64,000 nt of DNA from Kutzneria chonburiensis (lineage in GTDB: Bacteria > Actinomycetota > Actinomycetes > Mycobacteriales > Pseudonocardiaceae), in contig NZ_CP097263.1 of assembly GCF_028622115.1 (NCBI RefSeq), forward strand, positions 9,559,501 to 9,623,500. Direction: 5' to 3'. The notes under the pieces are model-generated. The model saw nothing but the letters and a program-made list of their open reading frames with translations. It ran no database searches and had not been told where the DNA came from. Of the stretch, positions 35,401-46,774 are shown one piece after another; the stretch's first letter is position 1, and every line of letters starts with the position of its first letter. The position numbers were made by a program, and so were the translations under genes.

Positions 35401-37596
35401 ACGCTCGGGCCGCGCCGGCCGGTCCGGGCAGCCCGCCGTGGTCCTCACCTACTGCGCCACCGGCAATGCGCACGACAACTACTACTTCGGCCGCAGCCAA
35501 GACATGGTGGCCGGCGCCGTGGCCCCGCCGCGACTCGAGCTAGGCAACCAGGACCTGGTGCGCGCCCATGTCCACGCGATCTGGCTGGTCGTCATCGATC
35601 TCGACCTCAAGGCGAGCATGACCGACCTGCTCGATGTCGATCTGCCCGGTCAGCCGTTGCGGGATGAAGTGACATCGAAGATCGCCAACACCGCGATGGC
35701 GGCGCGGGCAACAGCCGCGGCGCGCACGGTTCTTCTTGCCACATCTGAAGTGACGAGTGCGCCGTGGTGGCGCGCGGACTGGATCGACGTCGCAGTCAGG
35801 GAAGCGCCTCGACGCTTCCAGCTGGCTTTCGAGCGGTGGCGTGGGCTCTACAACGAGGCCCAGGCCGAACTCGACAGCGCCAACGAGGTCCTCAAGACTA
35901 TCGGTGCATCCGAGCCGGCCAAGAAGCGAGCTCGCGGGCAGATCTCGGAGGCACGCGCGGCGCTGGATCTCCTCAAGGGCGACATCGACGATGTCAACCA
36001 GGGCGACTTCTACACCTACCGATATTTCGCCTCCGAAGGCTTCCTGCCCGGCTACTCCTTCCCGCGGCTACCGCTGGCCGCGTTCATCCCGGCCGAGCGT
36101 AAGACCCGCCACGGGCAAGGAGATTACGTTCAACGTCCACGGTTCCTGGCAATCAGCGAGTTCGGGCCAGGAGCGTTCATTTACCACGAAGGCGCTCGCT
36201 ACGAGGTTACCCGAGTAAGCCTGCCCGCTCGTGATGACGGCAGCGGCATCAACCTCACCGAGATCAAGCGGTGCGAAGCGTGCGGGTATCTGCACGATAG
36301 CAACGGTGCCACCAGCCACGAGTTCTGCGAGCACTGCGACTCGCCGAGGCTGCTGACGATGACCCGGATGATGAAGCTGCTGGCCGTGAAAACCCGCCGA
36401 CGTGACCGCATCAGCGCCGACGAGGAAGAGCGCCAGCGGGCCGGGCACGAGATCACCACCGCGATCCGCTTCGAACCCTACGGTGAACGCACCAGCAAGC
36501 TCACCAGTCGCCTACTGGCTGTCGACGGCACACTGCTCGCGGAGCTGAGTTACGGAGACACCGCGTTGATCCGCAGGATGAACGTCGGCTTGCGGCGCCG
36601 CAAGGACAAGGACGAACGCGGCTACCTCCTCGACACACTCGACGGCAGATGGGCGCGCACCGCAGACTTGACCGCTCAAGACGGCACAGCCACGCCAGGC
36701 GGCCCCGACGAACGCATCCAGCGCGTGGTTCCCTTCGTCGAGGACCATCGCAACGCCCTGCTCATTAAACTCGCCCCGCACATCTCCACCGAGCAGCGCA
36801 TGGCCACCATGTACACGCTCAAACGCGCGGTGGAGACAGAGTTCCAACTCGAAAGCAATGAGCTAGCCGTTGAACCCATGCCCGGGCGGACGGGGAGCAC
36901 GCCTGGTCGGTGCTGCTGATGTTCGAAGCCGCCGAAGGCGGCGCCGGCGTCCTGCGCCGACTCGCGACCGAAGAGGAACCGATCCGCAAGGTAGCTCGTC
37001 AGGCCATCACACTGCTGCACTACGACCCCGACACCGGAGCTGACCGCGGCAAGGCCGAGCACGCAACCGAACCCTGCGCACAAGCCTGCTACGACTGCCT
37101 GCTCTCCTACGGAAACCAGTGGGACCACCAATCACTGGACCGCCACCTGATCATCGGCCTACTCCAGGAGATGACCACGGCCACCCTGGACGTCGGCGGC
37201 AACGCCGGCGAGGACCGGGCCGAAGTGCTGGCACGGCTGGTACAGGGAAGCAACGAGCTGGAGAAGCACTTCCTCCACTTCCTTGATGAGAATGGCTACC
37301 GGTTGCCCGACGCGGCCCAGCAAACTGTCGACGACTTTTACGTCCGCCCCGACTTCACCTTTCATACCCCCGGGGGCGATGTCGCGATCTTCATCGACGG
37401 GCCGGTACACGACACCGCCCATCAAGCCAGCAAGGACAAGATCGACCAGGTCAAACTCGAAGACGAGGCAGGCTGGATGGTGCTGAGGTTCCACCACGAA
37501 GACAACCGCACCGACGCCTGCGGTACGCACCCCAGCTGGCGCGAAGTTGTCACCGACAATCCCAGCGTCTTCGGGCCAGGTAAGGCGATGTCATGA
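32414..37596 (+). pseudogene. DUF1998 helicase with C-terminal nuclease (DrmA-DrmB-like), one apparent frameshift
   Basis: GTG 32414 opens a protein of about 1,727 residues. A superfamily 2 helicase has motif [10 protein letters not shown], motif II VLDELH, motif III GTSATL and motif [12 protein letters not shown]. The DUF1998 half has paired cysteines (CEACG...CEHC; CAQACYDCLLSYGNQ). The last about 120 residues (YVRPDFTF...DVAIFIDGPVHD) look like a PD-(D/E)XK/DUF559 nuclease. The frame breaks near 36,880; one extra base in the CCC run restores ...[21 protein letters not shown]. DrmA+DrmB are separate in classical DISARM; here they are fused and DrmC is absent. The next gene overlaps by four bases. 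Confidence 0.75.
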
Positions 37597-40469
37597 CCAA
37601 CACCGACTTCCGCCCCGGAACCCTGGTGGCCGCCCGTGGCCGTGAGTGGCTCGTGCTCCCCGGCGGCCCAAGTGGAACGTTGCTGGCCCGACCCCTCGGC
37701 GGCCGAGACGACGAGACTACAATCCTGCTGCCCGCACAGGACAACCCAGCCACGGCGACCTTCGACTTGCCGACCGTCGACGACCGAGGCGACGCGGCAC
37801 GCGCACGGCTACTGCGCGACGCGCTCCGGCTGTCGTTCCGCTTCACCGCAGGCCCATTCCTTTCCTTTGCACAACTGTCAGTGAGCCCCCGCAACTACCA
37901 ACTCGTCCCACTGATGATGGCCGCCGCCCAGGACACCACTCGGCTCCTCGTCGCTGACGGCGTCGGCGTAGGAAAGTCTGTGGAGGCAGGCCTCATCGCG
38001 GCCGAGCTCCTTGCCAGCGGGGAAGCCCAGCGGCTGGCTGTGCTGTGCTCCCCGCAGTTGGCACAGCAATGGCAATCCGAGCTGCGCAGCAAATTCGGCA
38101 TCAACGCCGAACTGCTGCTGCCCTCCACCGCGAACCGACTCGCACGGTCCGTGCCGTTCGGCTCGACGGTGTACCAACACTATCCGCATCTCATTGTCTC
38201 GACCGACTACATCAAGCAGCGCAGTCGCCGCGAGGAGTTCGCGCTGCTCTGCCCCGAGTTGGTCATCGTCGACGAGGTCCACACCTGCATCGCGCCGTCT
38301 ACGGCGCGCACCTCCAAGGCCCACCAGCGGTACACGCTCCTGCGGAAGCTTGCCGACGACCCGACCCGCCATCTGATTCTGCTGACCGCAACTCCACACA
38401 ACGGCGATGACGGGGCCTGGCAGTCCCTCATCGGCCTGCTTGACAAGCGTCTCGGCGCACTTCCCTCGGACCTGTCCGGCCCAGACCATGAGGAGAACCG
38501 CAAACTACTCGCCCGGTTCCTCATCCAACGCCAGCGCGCCGACATCCGCGAGTACCTATCGGAAGACACTCCCTTTCCGACCCGAGAACACGCCGAGGAG
38601 AGCTACACCCTCACGCCGGAGTACCGCAGACTGCTCGACCGAGTCCTAGCCTACGCACGAGAGCATGTCACGGATCCGTCGCTGAGCCGCGTGCGTCAAC
38701 GCGTCCGCTGGTGGTCGGCCATCGCGCTGCTACGGTCGATCGCCTCCAGCCCCGCCGCCGCCGAGCAAACGTTGCTCAACCGCTCCAAACTCGCTGACCT
38801 GGACACCGTTGATGCAGCCGACACCATGGCCAGCCCCCAGGTCTTCGACGTAGACCTCGATGACGCGGCCGAAGGCGAAGACACCGCGCTAGGCGCCGAC
38901 ACCTCTACCAGCGCCAGCCCGGATCTCGCTGCCCGACGACGCCTGCGTGGCTTCGCAGACGAAGCAAAGGCGCTGCGCGGCGTGAAAAGCGATGGCAAGC
39001 TCAAGCGCCTCATCGCCATCGTCACCTCGCTGATCAACGACGGATACCACCCGATCATCTTCTGCCGGTACATCCCGACCGCCGAGTATGTGGCCGAGCA
39101 CCTCGCGGCCGCTTTGGCCAAGCCGTATCCGACTGCACGCGTAGAGGCCGTGACCGGCACCCTCCCACCCGAGGAGCGCGAGTCCCGCGTCGACGATCTC
39201 ACCATCCACCGCGGACCCCGCGTCCTGGTCGCCACTGACTGCCTCTCCGAGGGCGTCAACCTGCAAAACGGATTCACCGCCGTCGTGCACTACGACCTCG
39301 CTTGGAACCCGACCAGACACGAACAACGCGAAGGTCGGGTCGACCGCTTCGGACAACTCGCACCGACAGTCCGCGCAGTCACCTACTACGGGGCCGATAA
39401 CAAGATCGACGGTGTTGTCCTCAACGTGCTCATTCGTCGCCACGAAGCCATCAAGCGCAGTACCGGTATCTCTGTGCCGGTACCAGTGGACTCGACCACG
39501 GTCATGAACGCGATCTGGGAATCCCTCCTTCTTCGCGCCACCGAGCCCGACCAGCTGACGCTCGACCTCGGCGCAGCAACCTCCAGCCAGACCGCCGACG
39601 CCGTGCTGACCCAGTGGGTCGACGCCGCTGAGCGGGAGAAAACGTCTCGGTCACGGTTCCGTCAGGCCACTCTCCGGCCCGACGAGGTCGAGGCCGCACT
39701 CGCCGACGTACGGCGCTCACTCGGCGGCCCTGCGGACACCGAGCGGTTCACCCGCGACGCGCTGGCACTACTGTCCGGCCAACTCAGCGACACCGCCGAC
39801 GGATTCACAGTCCGCACCGACACCCTTTCCCGAGCTCTAGTGGATCAACTGCCACCTACCAGGGCAGCGACCCTGACCTTCCACCGATCCCTGCCGGCAC
39901 CGGTGGGCGAACCACTGCTGACCCGCACCGATCCCACCACCGTGGCCATCGCCCGGTACGTCCTCGACGCCGCGCTCGACCCACTCCCGCCCGACACCGT
40001 TCGGCCAGCACGCCGTGCCGCAGTCATCCGGACCACCGCTGTGCACACAGTCACCACGCTGCTGGTGGTGCGCTTTCGCGTCGAGCTCGTGGTGCCCGGC
40101 TCACGCGCCACCATCACCCAGGTCGCCGAGGACGCCCAGTTCCTCGCTTTCACCGTCAGCGACGGACACATCACCTGGCTCGACAACACGGACACGGACG
40201 AACTCCTCGTCGCGCGCCCCACCAGCAACGTCAGCGATGACCTCGCCCGCCATCAGCTCCAACGCGCCCTCGACCGCATCCCAGCACTGCACGACCACTT
40301 CAATGCACTTGGAGCCGAGGCCGCCGCAGCGGCAGTCGAGGCCCACCGCGCTGTCCGCCGCAGCAGTCGCATCGGACTACGCGGGCTCGACGCACGGCAC
40401 CTGCCACCCGCTGATGTCCTCGGCGCCTACGTCTACCTGCCCGACCGAAGTGACAGGAGCCGGCCATGA
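37593..40469 (+). CDS. SNF2/SWI2-family helicase (DrmD-like)
   Basis: 958 residues from ATG 37593, overlapping the previous stop (ATGA). Helicase motifs: I DGVGVGKSVEAGL, II VIVDEVH, III LLTATPHNG, V ATDCLSEGVNLQ and VI RHEQREGRVDRFGQ. A 280-residue C-terminal region is unassigned. In class 1 DISARM the SNF2 helicase DrmD accompanies the adenine methylase. Its position between the DUF1998 helicase and the methylase, with start/stop overlaps on both sides, indicates one complex or operon. Confidence 0.88.
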   Translation: MTNTDFRPGTLVAARGREWLVLPGGPSGTLLARPLGGRDDETTILLPAQDNPATATFDLPTVDDRGDAARARLLRDALRLSFRFTAGPFLSFAQLSVSPRNYQLVPLMMAAAQDTTRLLVADGVGVGKSVEAGLIAAELLASGEAQRLAVLCSPQLAQQWQSELRSKFGINAELLLPSTANRLARSVPFGSTVYQHYPHLIVSTDYIKQRSRREEFALLCPELVIVDEVHTCIAPSTARTSKAHQRYTLLRKLADDPTRHLILLTATPHNGDDGAWQSLIGLLDKRLGALPSDLSGPDHEENRKLLARFLIQRQRADIREYLSEDTPFPTREHAEESYTLTPEYRRLLDRVLAYAREHVTDPSLSRVRQRVRWWSAIALLRSIASSPAAAEQTLLNRSKLADLDTVDAADTMASPQVFDVDLDDAAEGEDTALGADTSTSASPDLAARRRLRGFADEAKALRGVKSDGKLKRLIAIVTSLINDGYHPIIFCRYIPTAEYVAEHLAAALAKPYPTARVEAVTGTLPPEERESRVDDLTIHRGPRVLVATDCLSEGVNLQNGFTAVVHYDLAWNPTRHEQREGRVDRFGQLAPTVRAVTYYGADNKIDGVVLNVLIRRHEAIKRSTGISVPVPVDSTTVMNAIWESLLLRATEPDQLTLDLGAATSSQTADAVLTQWVDAAEREKTSRSRFRQATLRPDEVEAALADVRRSLGGPADTERFTRDALALLSGQLSDTADGFTVRTDTLSRALVDQLPPTRAATLTFHRSLPAPVGEPLLTRTDPTTVAIARYVLDAALDPLPPDTVRPARRAAVIRTTAVHTVTTLLVVRFRVELVVPGSRATITQVAEDAQFLAFTVSDGHITWLDNTDTDELLVARPTSNVSDDLARHQLQRALDRIPALHDHFNALGAEAAAAAVEAHRAVRRSSRIGLRGLDARHLPPADVLGAYVYLPDRSDRSRP

Positions 40470-43400
40470 CCACGCTCTCGGCCTTCCGCTCCGTCCGCAC
40501 GGTCGGGTCGGTGCTGCCCAGCGACGCACTCGCACGCGCCGTCGATCTGCGCATGCCCGGCCAAGGCGCCGAGGACTACCAACTCACTCCTGGGATGGCC
40601 CTCAACGCCGCTGTCGCCCGCGCCTGGGAAGCATCCCTGGGAGCGCACCAGGCGTGGAAGGAAGCCCTCCAACGCCTGCCCGCGGGAGACCCCGCCACGA
40701 AACTGACCCGCGACAAATGGCTGCTGCCCCTGCTCTACGAGCTGGGCTATGGCCGTCCTGAGTTCCTGGCGGGAGGCATCGACCTACCCCCGGACTCGGG
40801 GAGACCGAGCCAGCGCACTTTCCCATCTCGCACCAGCTTTCCTGGCGTACCGAGGAATCCGCTCCCACCGTGGCAGTGCCGCTACACCTGGTCGGCGCAG
40901 GCGTCGCCCTCGATAACCGCACCCCAGGTGTCGCCGCCCGCGCACCACAGTCAATGGTCCAGGACTTCCTCAACCGAGCGCGCCGCTGTCTGTGGGGCAT
41001 CGTATCCAACGGCCACAGCCTGCGCGTGCTACGTGACGCTTCCAGCCTCACCAAGCAGTCCTACGTTGAGTTCGACCTCGACGACATCTTCGACAACCAG
41101 CGCTACGCAGACTTCCGCCTCTTCTTCCTCACCATCCACGCCAGCCGCACCGCCCCCATCCCCGCCCAAACCTCAGCAGCCACCAGAGCAGATGACGACG
41201 AAGCGACGACGGACGCTGAGGCCCTACTGCCGGAGAGCTGCTGGCTGGAGCTGTGGCGCACCGCAGCCATCGCCGACGGAGCGCGAGCCCTCGAAGCGCT
41301 GCGCGAAGGCGTCGCGGAAGCATTGACACACCTCGGCACCGGCTTCGTGTCCCACCCCGCGAACTCGGCACTTCTGGCGACACTCGCCGCCTCACCCGAC
41401 GCAGACAAGGACCTGCACCGCGCGTTGCTGCGTATCGCTTACCGCTTCATCGTGTTGTTCGTCGCGGAAGACCGCGAGTTGCTCCACACTGCCAACACCG
41501 ACATAGCCGCCCAAGCCCTCTACACCCAGTACTTCTCCACAGCCCGCCTGCGAAATCTCGCCACGAGTCGAACCGGCACGCGACACTCCGACCTGTGGGA
41601 AGCCCATCAGATCGTCACTGATGCACTAGCCGGCGATGGACTCGACGCCCTCGCCCTGCCCGGACTGGGCGCCACCCTCTTCGCCAGGGACAGCCTGGGA
41701 GTGCTCGGCGGGGCCACCTTGTCCAACCGGAGCTTGCTCGCTGCTGTGCGTGCTCTCGCCGAGATCACCGACCCGAAGACGGGTCTGCGGCGGCACGTGG
41801 ACTATCGCAACCTCGACAGCGAAGAACTCGGCGGCGTGTATGAGGGCCTACTTGCCTATGTTCCTCGTTTCGACCCCGCCGCTCGCACGTTCGAGCTCAC
41901 TCCCGCGCCCGGCAATGAGCGCAAGACCAGCGGCAGTTTCTATACCGGCGATGTGCTCATCAGTCTCATCCTGGACGAGACGCTGAACCCACTCATCGAC
42001 GAAGCCCTACGCGTAGAGGATGCCGAGGCGGCATTGCTTGCGCTGACCGTTTGCGACCCGGCATGCGGATCTGGGCACTTTCTTGTCGCAGCAGCTCGAC
42101 GGATCGCACATGCCCTCGCAGCTGTCCGAACCGGCGAGGCTGTGCCGTCGCCGAAGCATTTCCGATTCGCTCTGCGCGACACAATCGGTCGTTGCATTTA
42201 CGGCGTCGATTTCAACGATCTCGCCATTGAGATAACGAAGGTTGCACTGTGGCTTGAGGCTTTCGACGGTTCCCGTCCATTCCCTTTCCTGGATGGCCAT
42301 CTCAAAGTCGGCAACGCCCTCCTGGGTGCAACACCAACGCTACTTCAGCTCAACATTCCCGATGCAGCTTTTAATGCCCTGCCCGGCGATGACAAGCCAC
42401 GGACAACTGCACTCCGCAAGAGAAATATGATGGAACGTCAGACCGGGCAGATGAGTCTGCTCGACCCTAGCCGTCTGGACGTAGCCACACCCGGCGTCGC
42501 CAAGCGGGCACTGGAGTTCGAGGCTGTACCAACCGACACACTAGAAGCTGCCCGCGTGCGGGCCGATGCGTGGCGCCGACTGGAGCATGGAGAGGAGCTT
42601 GCAAACGCCAAGCATCTTGCAGACGCATGGTGTGCCGCGTTTATGCAGCCAAAGAGCCGTGACGCCGAATCGAGCATCACGCACGCCACCCTCGTCCAAA
42701 TCCAGGACGAACCCGACCAGGTTGCACCTGTGACCACTAACCTCATAAAGCGGATCGCGAGACAGTATCGATTCTTCCATTGGCACCTAGAGTTCCCGAC
42801 CGTCTTCCAGGCACAGGGAGTCGACGTGGTCGACAGCCCTACCCGGCGACCTGGCGGCTTCTCGGCAATCATCGGAAATCCGCCATGGGATACGCTCGGT
42901 CCAGACACTCGGGAATTCTTTGGCGATCTCGTTCCAGATATTCGCAGTTTGCCTAAGGTGGACAAGGATGCTCAAATCAAGTCTCTTCTCCAGGATGAGA
43001 ATTACCAGCTCCGATGGAATCAGCGCCGGCGCGAACTGTCCGCAATTGCCCACTTCCTTAAAGCCAGCGGACGCTACACGATGTACGCTAAAGGCAATCT
43101 AGGAAAGGGGGATTTTAACGTTTATCGCTCGTTTGTCGAGTTGGCCCTAACCCACACTGCGGTCGGAGGGTACGTCGGTCAGATTCTCCAATCCGGCATC
43201 TATGCTGGCGCAAACGTGAGCGCAATCCGTAAGCAGCTCCTAGATCGTCATAACTGGACCGCAGTCTACGGATTTGACAACAAGGGCGGAACTTGGTTTC
43301 CTGGCATTACGCTCGAAAATTTCGGTGCGTACGCCGCGCAAGTTGGCTGTGAAGCCCCAGCGGGGCATGCGATCCGCGCCGCATTCGGCCTGCGTCGACC

Positions 43401-44448
43401 CGAGGCGCTTGCGAAGGATTTGATAAGTAAAGGCCTAACCGTCACGCCGGCTGATATACGTTTGCAAAACCCTGAGACATACACAATTCCGGATGTTCGC
43501 AACCCGCGAACCGCCCATCTCTCAAGCCATCTCTACCGTTGTTGGAAGCCATTTGGAATGAAGCTTGAGGGCGCGCCAAACCGCGACTGCAGCCGCGAGC
43601 TGGACATGACTAATGACAGCTCACTATTCCGGTCGAAAGCCCCGGGATTGCCGGTCTATGAAGGTAGAATGATCGACTACTATGACCATCGGGCCAAGGA
43701 GTACGTCGTCGGACATGGAAATAGTAGCGTCTGGAGCGAGATGCCGTTCGGATATGCACAAAAGAAGATTTCCCCTCAATGGTACGTCAAGGCATCCGAT
43801 CTACCTTCCAAGCTTCGTTCCCGATCGGAAATATATCGGATCGGTTTCATGAATATTGCCGACCCGGGAAGGCAACGATCATTCTGTTCGGCTATAATTC
43901 CGCCAGGCTCCGTTTGTGGAAACAAGGTCCCAACTCTCTTTTTTCCTGATAATGACTGGTACTTGCCTGTTTATCTTGCAGTCGCCAACAGTGTAGTCAT
44001 CGATTTCATAGCTCGACAGAAGCTGATGAGTAAGACGATGACGCACAACATTCTTGATAGCCTACCGATCGCGCGCCTGGCCCGCACCGATCGTCGGTGT
44101 TCATGGTTGGCGGAACGTGCGTTGACGCTCACCTGCACTAGTATAGAAATGACGCCACTCTGGAACCAGATGGCAGAACTTGGCTGGGTAGAGCCCTGCT
44201 CTTCAGCTGAAATACCTGGCGAGAGCAATATTAACAAGAGGCGTCTACTGCGCTCCGAAATAGACGCGTTTGTTGCGCGTGAAGTGTACAAGCTCGGCCG
44301 CCTCGATCTGGAGCTAATCCTTGACTCCTTTGTGCAGCTCGCAAGTATAGAGAGGAAAGTTCATGGCGAGTTTCTGACTCAACGGCTTACCTTAGAGTCA
44401 TACGACCGCATGGCCACTGCAATCGTGCCCTTGGTGGCCAACACCTGA
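40466..44448 (+). pseudogene. Eco57I-like adenine DNA methylase (DrmMI-like), one apparent frameshift
   Basis: ATG 40466 overlaps the helicase stop. The joined product is about 1,327 residues: an N-terminal recognition/helical part, motif I in VCDPACGSGHFL (about 42,049-42,085), motif IV in IGNPPWDTL (about 42,868) and a long C-terminal target-recognition region. The break is near 40,795 in a GGGG run; one extra G gives ...PDSGETEPAHFP and rejoins the open frame at 40,870. The NPPW motif fits N6-adenine methylation. From about 42,000 codon use becomes AT-richer, suggesting a swapped specificity domain. In DISARM, methylation marks self. Confidence 0.78.
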
Positions 44449-44595
44449 TATGACGGTACGACAGACAACACTCTGTGGTTGTCAAGGATATCTGCATGTA
44501 TTGAAACTCGGTCGCCGTGTACCGTGCCAAAAATCGATGCATAGGCGGTGACCTGTGGAGTTCCAAAAGCGTGCCACCGGTGCTGACCAGAAGTT

Positions 44596-45258
44596 TTATG
44601 CGGCCTGTTCGTACTCGTTAATCAGGCCTCCGAGGAGCCGCTGTCGCTTGATCCGCTGGGAGTTGAGGTGCGCCATCGGGTAGGTCGGCCGAGGTTGGTG
44701 AAGCTCGCGAGACCGGTGCGGCCGTCGACTTTTGTCATGTCGGACGTACTCGGCCAGCGTGGCCTGCAGATGCCGCTGGCTCAGGATCAGCATTCCGTCG
44801 GTGAACTCGGATCTGACGGGGAGTACGAACCGTTCGGCATAGCAGTTCGCCCGTGGGCAACGCGGAGGAATCGTCACCGTCGTGACGCCCGCGGCCGCCA
44901 GGACAGCGTCGAATGAGGCCGCGAACTGGCTAGCCCTGTCGCGGACAAGAAACCTTAACTTACCGACTCGATCACCGAGATCCATCACGAGATTGCGGAC
45001 CTGCTACGTGGTCCACCTGCCGCCCGGATTGGTCGTCGTGCCGAGGACGTGGAAGTAGCGGCTGCCGACCTCCAGTACGAAGAACACGTAGATCCATTGG
45101 AGGAGGAGCGTACAGTCGACCTGGTTGCTTCGGCGCAGCACGGTGGCCTCGGGGTGTAGCACCAGCAACTCGGCGTCCTTGGACGCCAATGAGCGGCCGA
45201 GCAACACCGGCAGGCCCACTAGCGTGAAGGAGATCAGGTAGGGCAGACGCGACGCCAT
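44596..45258 (-). pseudogene. degenerate DDE transposase/integrase-core gene
   Basis: One frame reads 45258-44596 with a single in-frame TAG at 45004-45006 (after GGRWTT). It contains the end of an integrase core: VDC near the start, VRDRASQF and CYAERF, i.e. the D, D and E of the DDE triad, ending GLINEYEQAA. The middle (after LLVLHPEATVLRRSNQ) jumps directly to VDCTLLLQ, so about 130 codons seem deleted relative to intact members. It is an inactive IS remnant in the defence island. Confidence 0.75.
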
Positions 45259-46498
45259 GGCTGGCGATCATGCCCTGACCGTTGAACGTGCCCGTCGCTG
45301 CAGGTCGGATGCACGAACTGAGTTCCGGAACCCCCGCAGGTGGTAACGGGGCGCCGTTGCTGTCTGGCGATCTAGTATTCTTCGATAGCGAAGAAAGCAA
45401 CATCGTACACGTCGGGATCGCCATCTCATCCACTAGGATGATCAATGCCCCGAACGAAGCGCTTCGCCGCGCGAGCACGGCACTGGTTAACTGGGAATTA
45501 GGGGTAGTACAAGCTGGGTTCGTCAACCATTCAAGACGCTGCGGCCAGTCGGCCCCGAAATATTTGTTCAGAAGGAGCGCCAAATTGTCGCCATCGATGC
45601 ACTCGAATCGATCATCGGCATTGGCTAGCTGATGTACACCTCGAGTGCAACGACCCGTCGTTACCATAACGCCGCCGCTAGCGTTCTCGTGGCCAACCAC
45701 GCCGAGTAGGGCGCGCGCTGCCTTCACTGTCACCGGGCGTCGGTACTGCTTACATTCGATGAGCAGCTTTTGCTTTTCGCCAGGATTGGACTTTGTGACG
45801 ATGACGTCTCGGCCGCCGTCCCGTGTCGGTGGAGTTATTGTGACTGTGAATCCCATTCTCTTGTATAGGTGGGCAACGAGTAGCTCGAATTGTCGAGGAC
45901 TAATGTTCATTAGTGCTTCCTGGCGCGTCTCTTCGGTTCGATTTATATAATATCCATAAATGACGTCAATAGCATCTCGTAGTCCATCCTTACGTCCGCT
46001 CGTTAGGCTGGTTATGTGAGCGCTAATATAGGAATTGATGACGGTTATGGCCTGTCCGGGTGAGTCTGGTAGTAGATCGAGCGCCCATCGTGCGCCTGGT
46101 TGCGCGTTAATCGCTCCGAAAGCTGTCAATGGTAGGCGACGGAAGTACTCGTAGCGTTCTTGCAGCTCGTTCAATTTCTCGGGCCAATAGTTTAGCGACC
46201 AGAGAATCTCCTGGTCGCTCACGAATGTCGATGAGTCGAACAAGAAGTGGCGGAGCAGTATCCTGACCTCGCGTTCATCGCGGTTGGTGACCGTTGCAAG
46301 GTATTCTTGTTTGAGTCTAGGGGTTGGGAATGACCAGGTTTGCAGATTTTCGGGTTGCTTCTTGCTGTCCGGGTCGGTATTGATAACCTCGGTTAGCCAG
46401 TCGTCTAGCCGGCCTGTCCAGTACTCTTCAGCGCGAGGTTCTTGGTTTATGTGTACGCGCCTCATTGCTCGGGTTATCGGAGACGTGTCATAGGTCAT
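44972..46498 (-). CDS. Mrr-like restriction endonuclease, C-terminus probably replaced
   Basis: 508 residues from ATG 46498, behind GGAAG. Residues 1-195 are an unknown helical region. Residues about 200-325 are an Mrr-type nuclease: SPRQFELLVAHLYKRMGF, D227-GGRD231, IECK (E248, K250) and GGVMVTTG. After about residue 335 the frame runs through an antisense NlpC/P60 fragment and an IS remnant, so the natural end is probably lost near 45,480. Mrr proteins cut methylated DNA. AT-richer than its neighbours. Confidence 0.68.
   Translation of the reverse strand: MTYDTSPITRAMRRVHINQEPRAEEYWTGRLDDWLTEVINTDPDSKKQPENLQTWSFPTPRLKQEYLATVTNRDEREVRILLRHFLFDSSTFVSDQEILWSLNYWPEKLNELQERYEYFRRLPLTAFGAINAQPGARWALDLLPDSPGQAITVINSYISAHITSLTSGRKDGLRDAIDVIYGYYINRTEETRQEALMNISPRQFELLVAHLYKRMGFTVTITPPTRDGGRDVIVTKSNPGEKQKLLIECKQYRRPVTVKAARALLGVVGHENASGGVMVTTGRCTRGVHQLANADDRFECIDGDNLALLLNKYFGADWPQRLEWLTNPACTTPNSQLTSAVLARRSASFGALIILVDEMAIPTCTMLLSSLSKNTRSPDSNGAPLPPAGVPELSSCIRPAATGTFNGQGMIASHGVASALPDLLHASGPAGVARPLIGVQGRRVAGATPRGHRAAPKQPGRLYAPPPMDLRVLRTGGRQPLLPRPRHDDQSGRQVDHVAGPQSRDGSR
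45354..45461 (+). pseudogene. fragment of an NlpC/P60-like peptidase
   Basis: The plus-strand frame reads LLSGDLVFFDS, HVGIAISSTRMINAPN, matching the histidine-containing half of NlpC/P60 cell-wall peptidases (GDLVFF...HVGI...MI.AP). No N-terminal cysteine motif or further domain is present, so only a fragment survives, lying antisense to the end of the Mrr-like frame. Confidence 0.55.
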
Positions 46499-46774
46499 TG
46501 GGGAAACTTCCTGCCTATCTCGGTGCGGGTTTGTAATGGAGTACACCGTTGGGTCTGGCGATTGGTTTCGGGGTTGTCCACGGGATGAAACTCTACCCGA
46601 ACTTCGTGTACATGCTCGATCTCGCTGAGTGTGGATGTGGCCTACAGTAAGTTTCGTGGAGATTCCGGCGTGTCCGGACACGGCCCACGAGGAGGCGGTG
46701 CGGGCGCGTGCCGGCTGGTCAACGACGTCAATGCTGAACATTAGGGCTACAGTGCGACGCTGGGCCTGAGTCGG

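Noticed and set aside
36860-36930. Programmed -1 frameshift in the DUF1998 helicase gene
   Set aside because: No X-XXY-YYZ slippery heptamer or adjacent stimulatory structure is seen. A missing base in a C run explains it, as in the other broken genes.
32414-44448. BREX system with PglX
   Set aside because: Methylase and helicases are present, but no BrxA, BrxB, BrxC, PglZ or BrxL-like gene occurs. The DUF1998 and SNF2 helicase content fits DISARM better.
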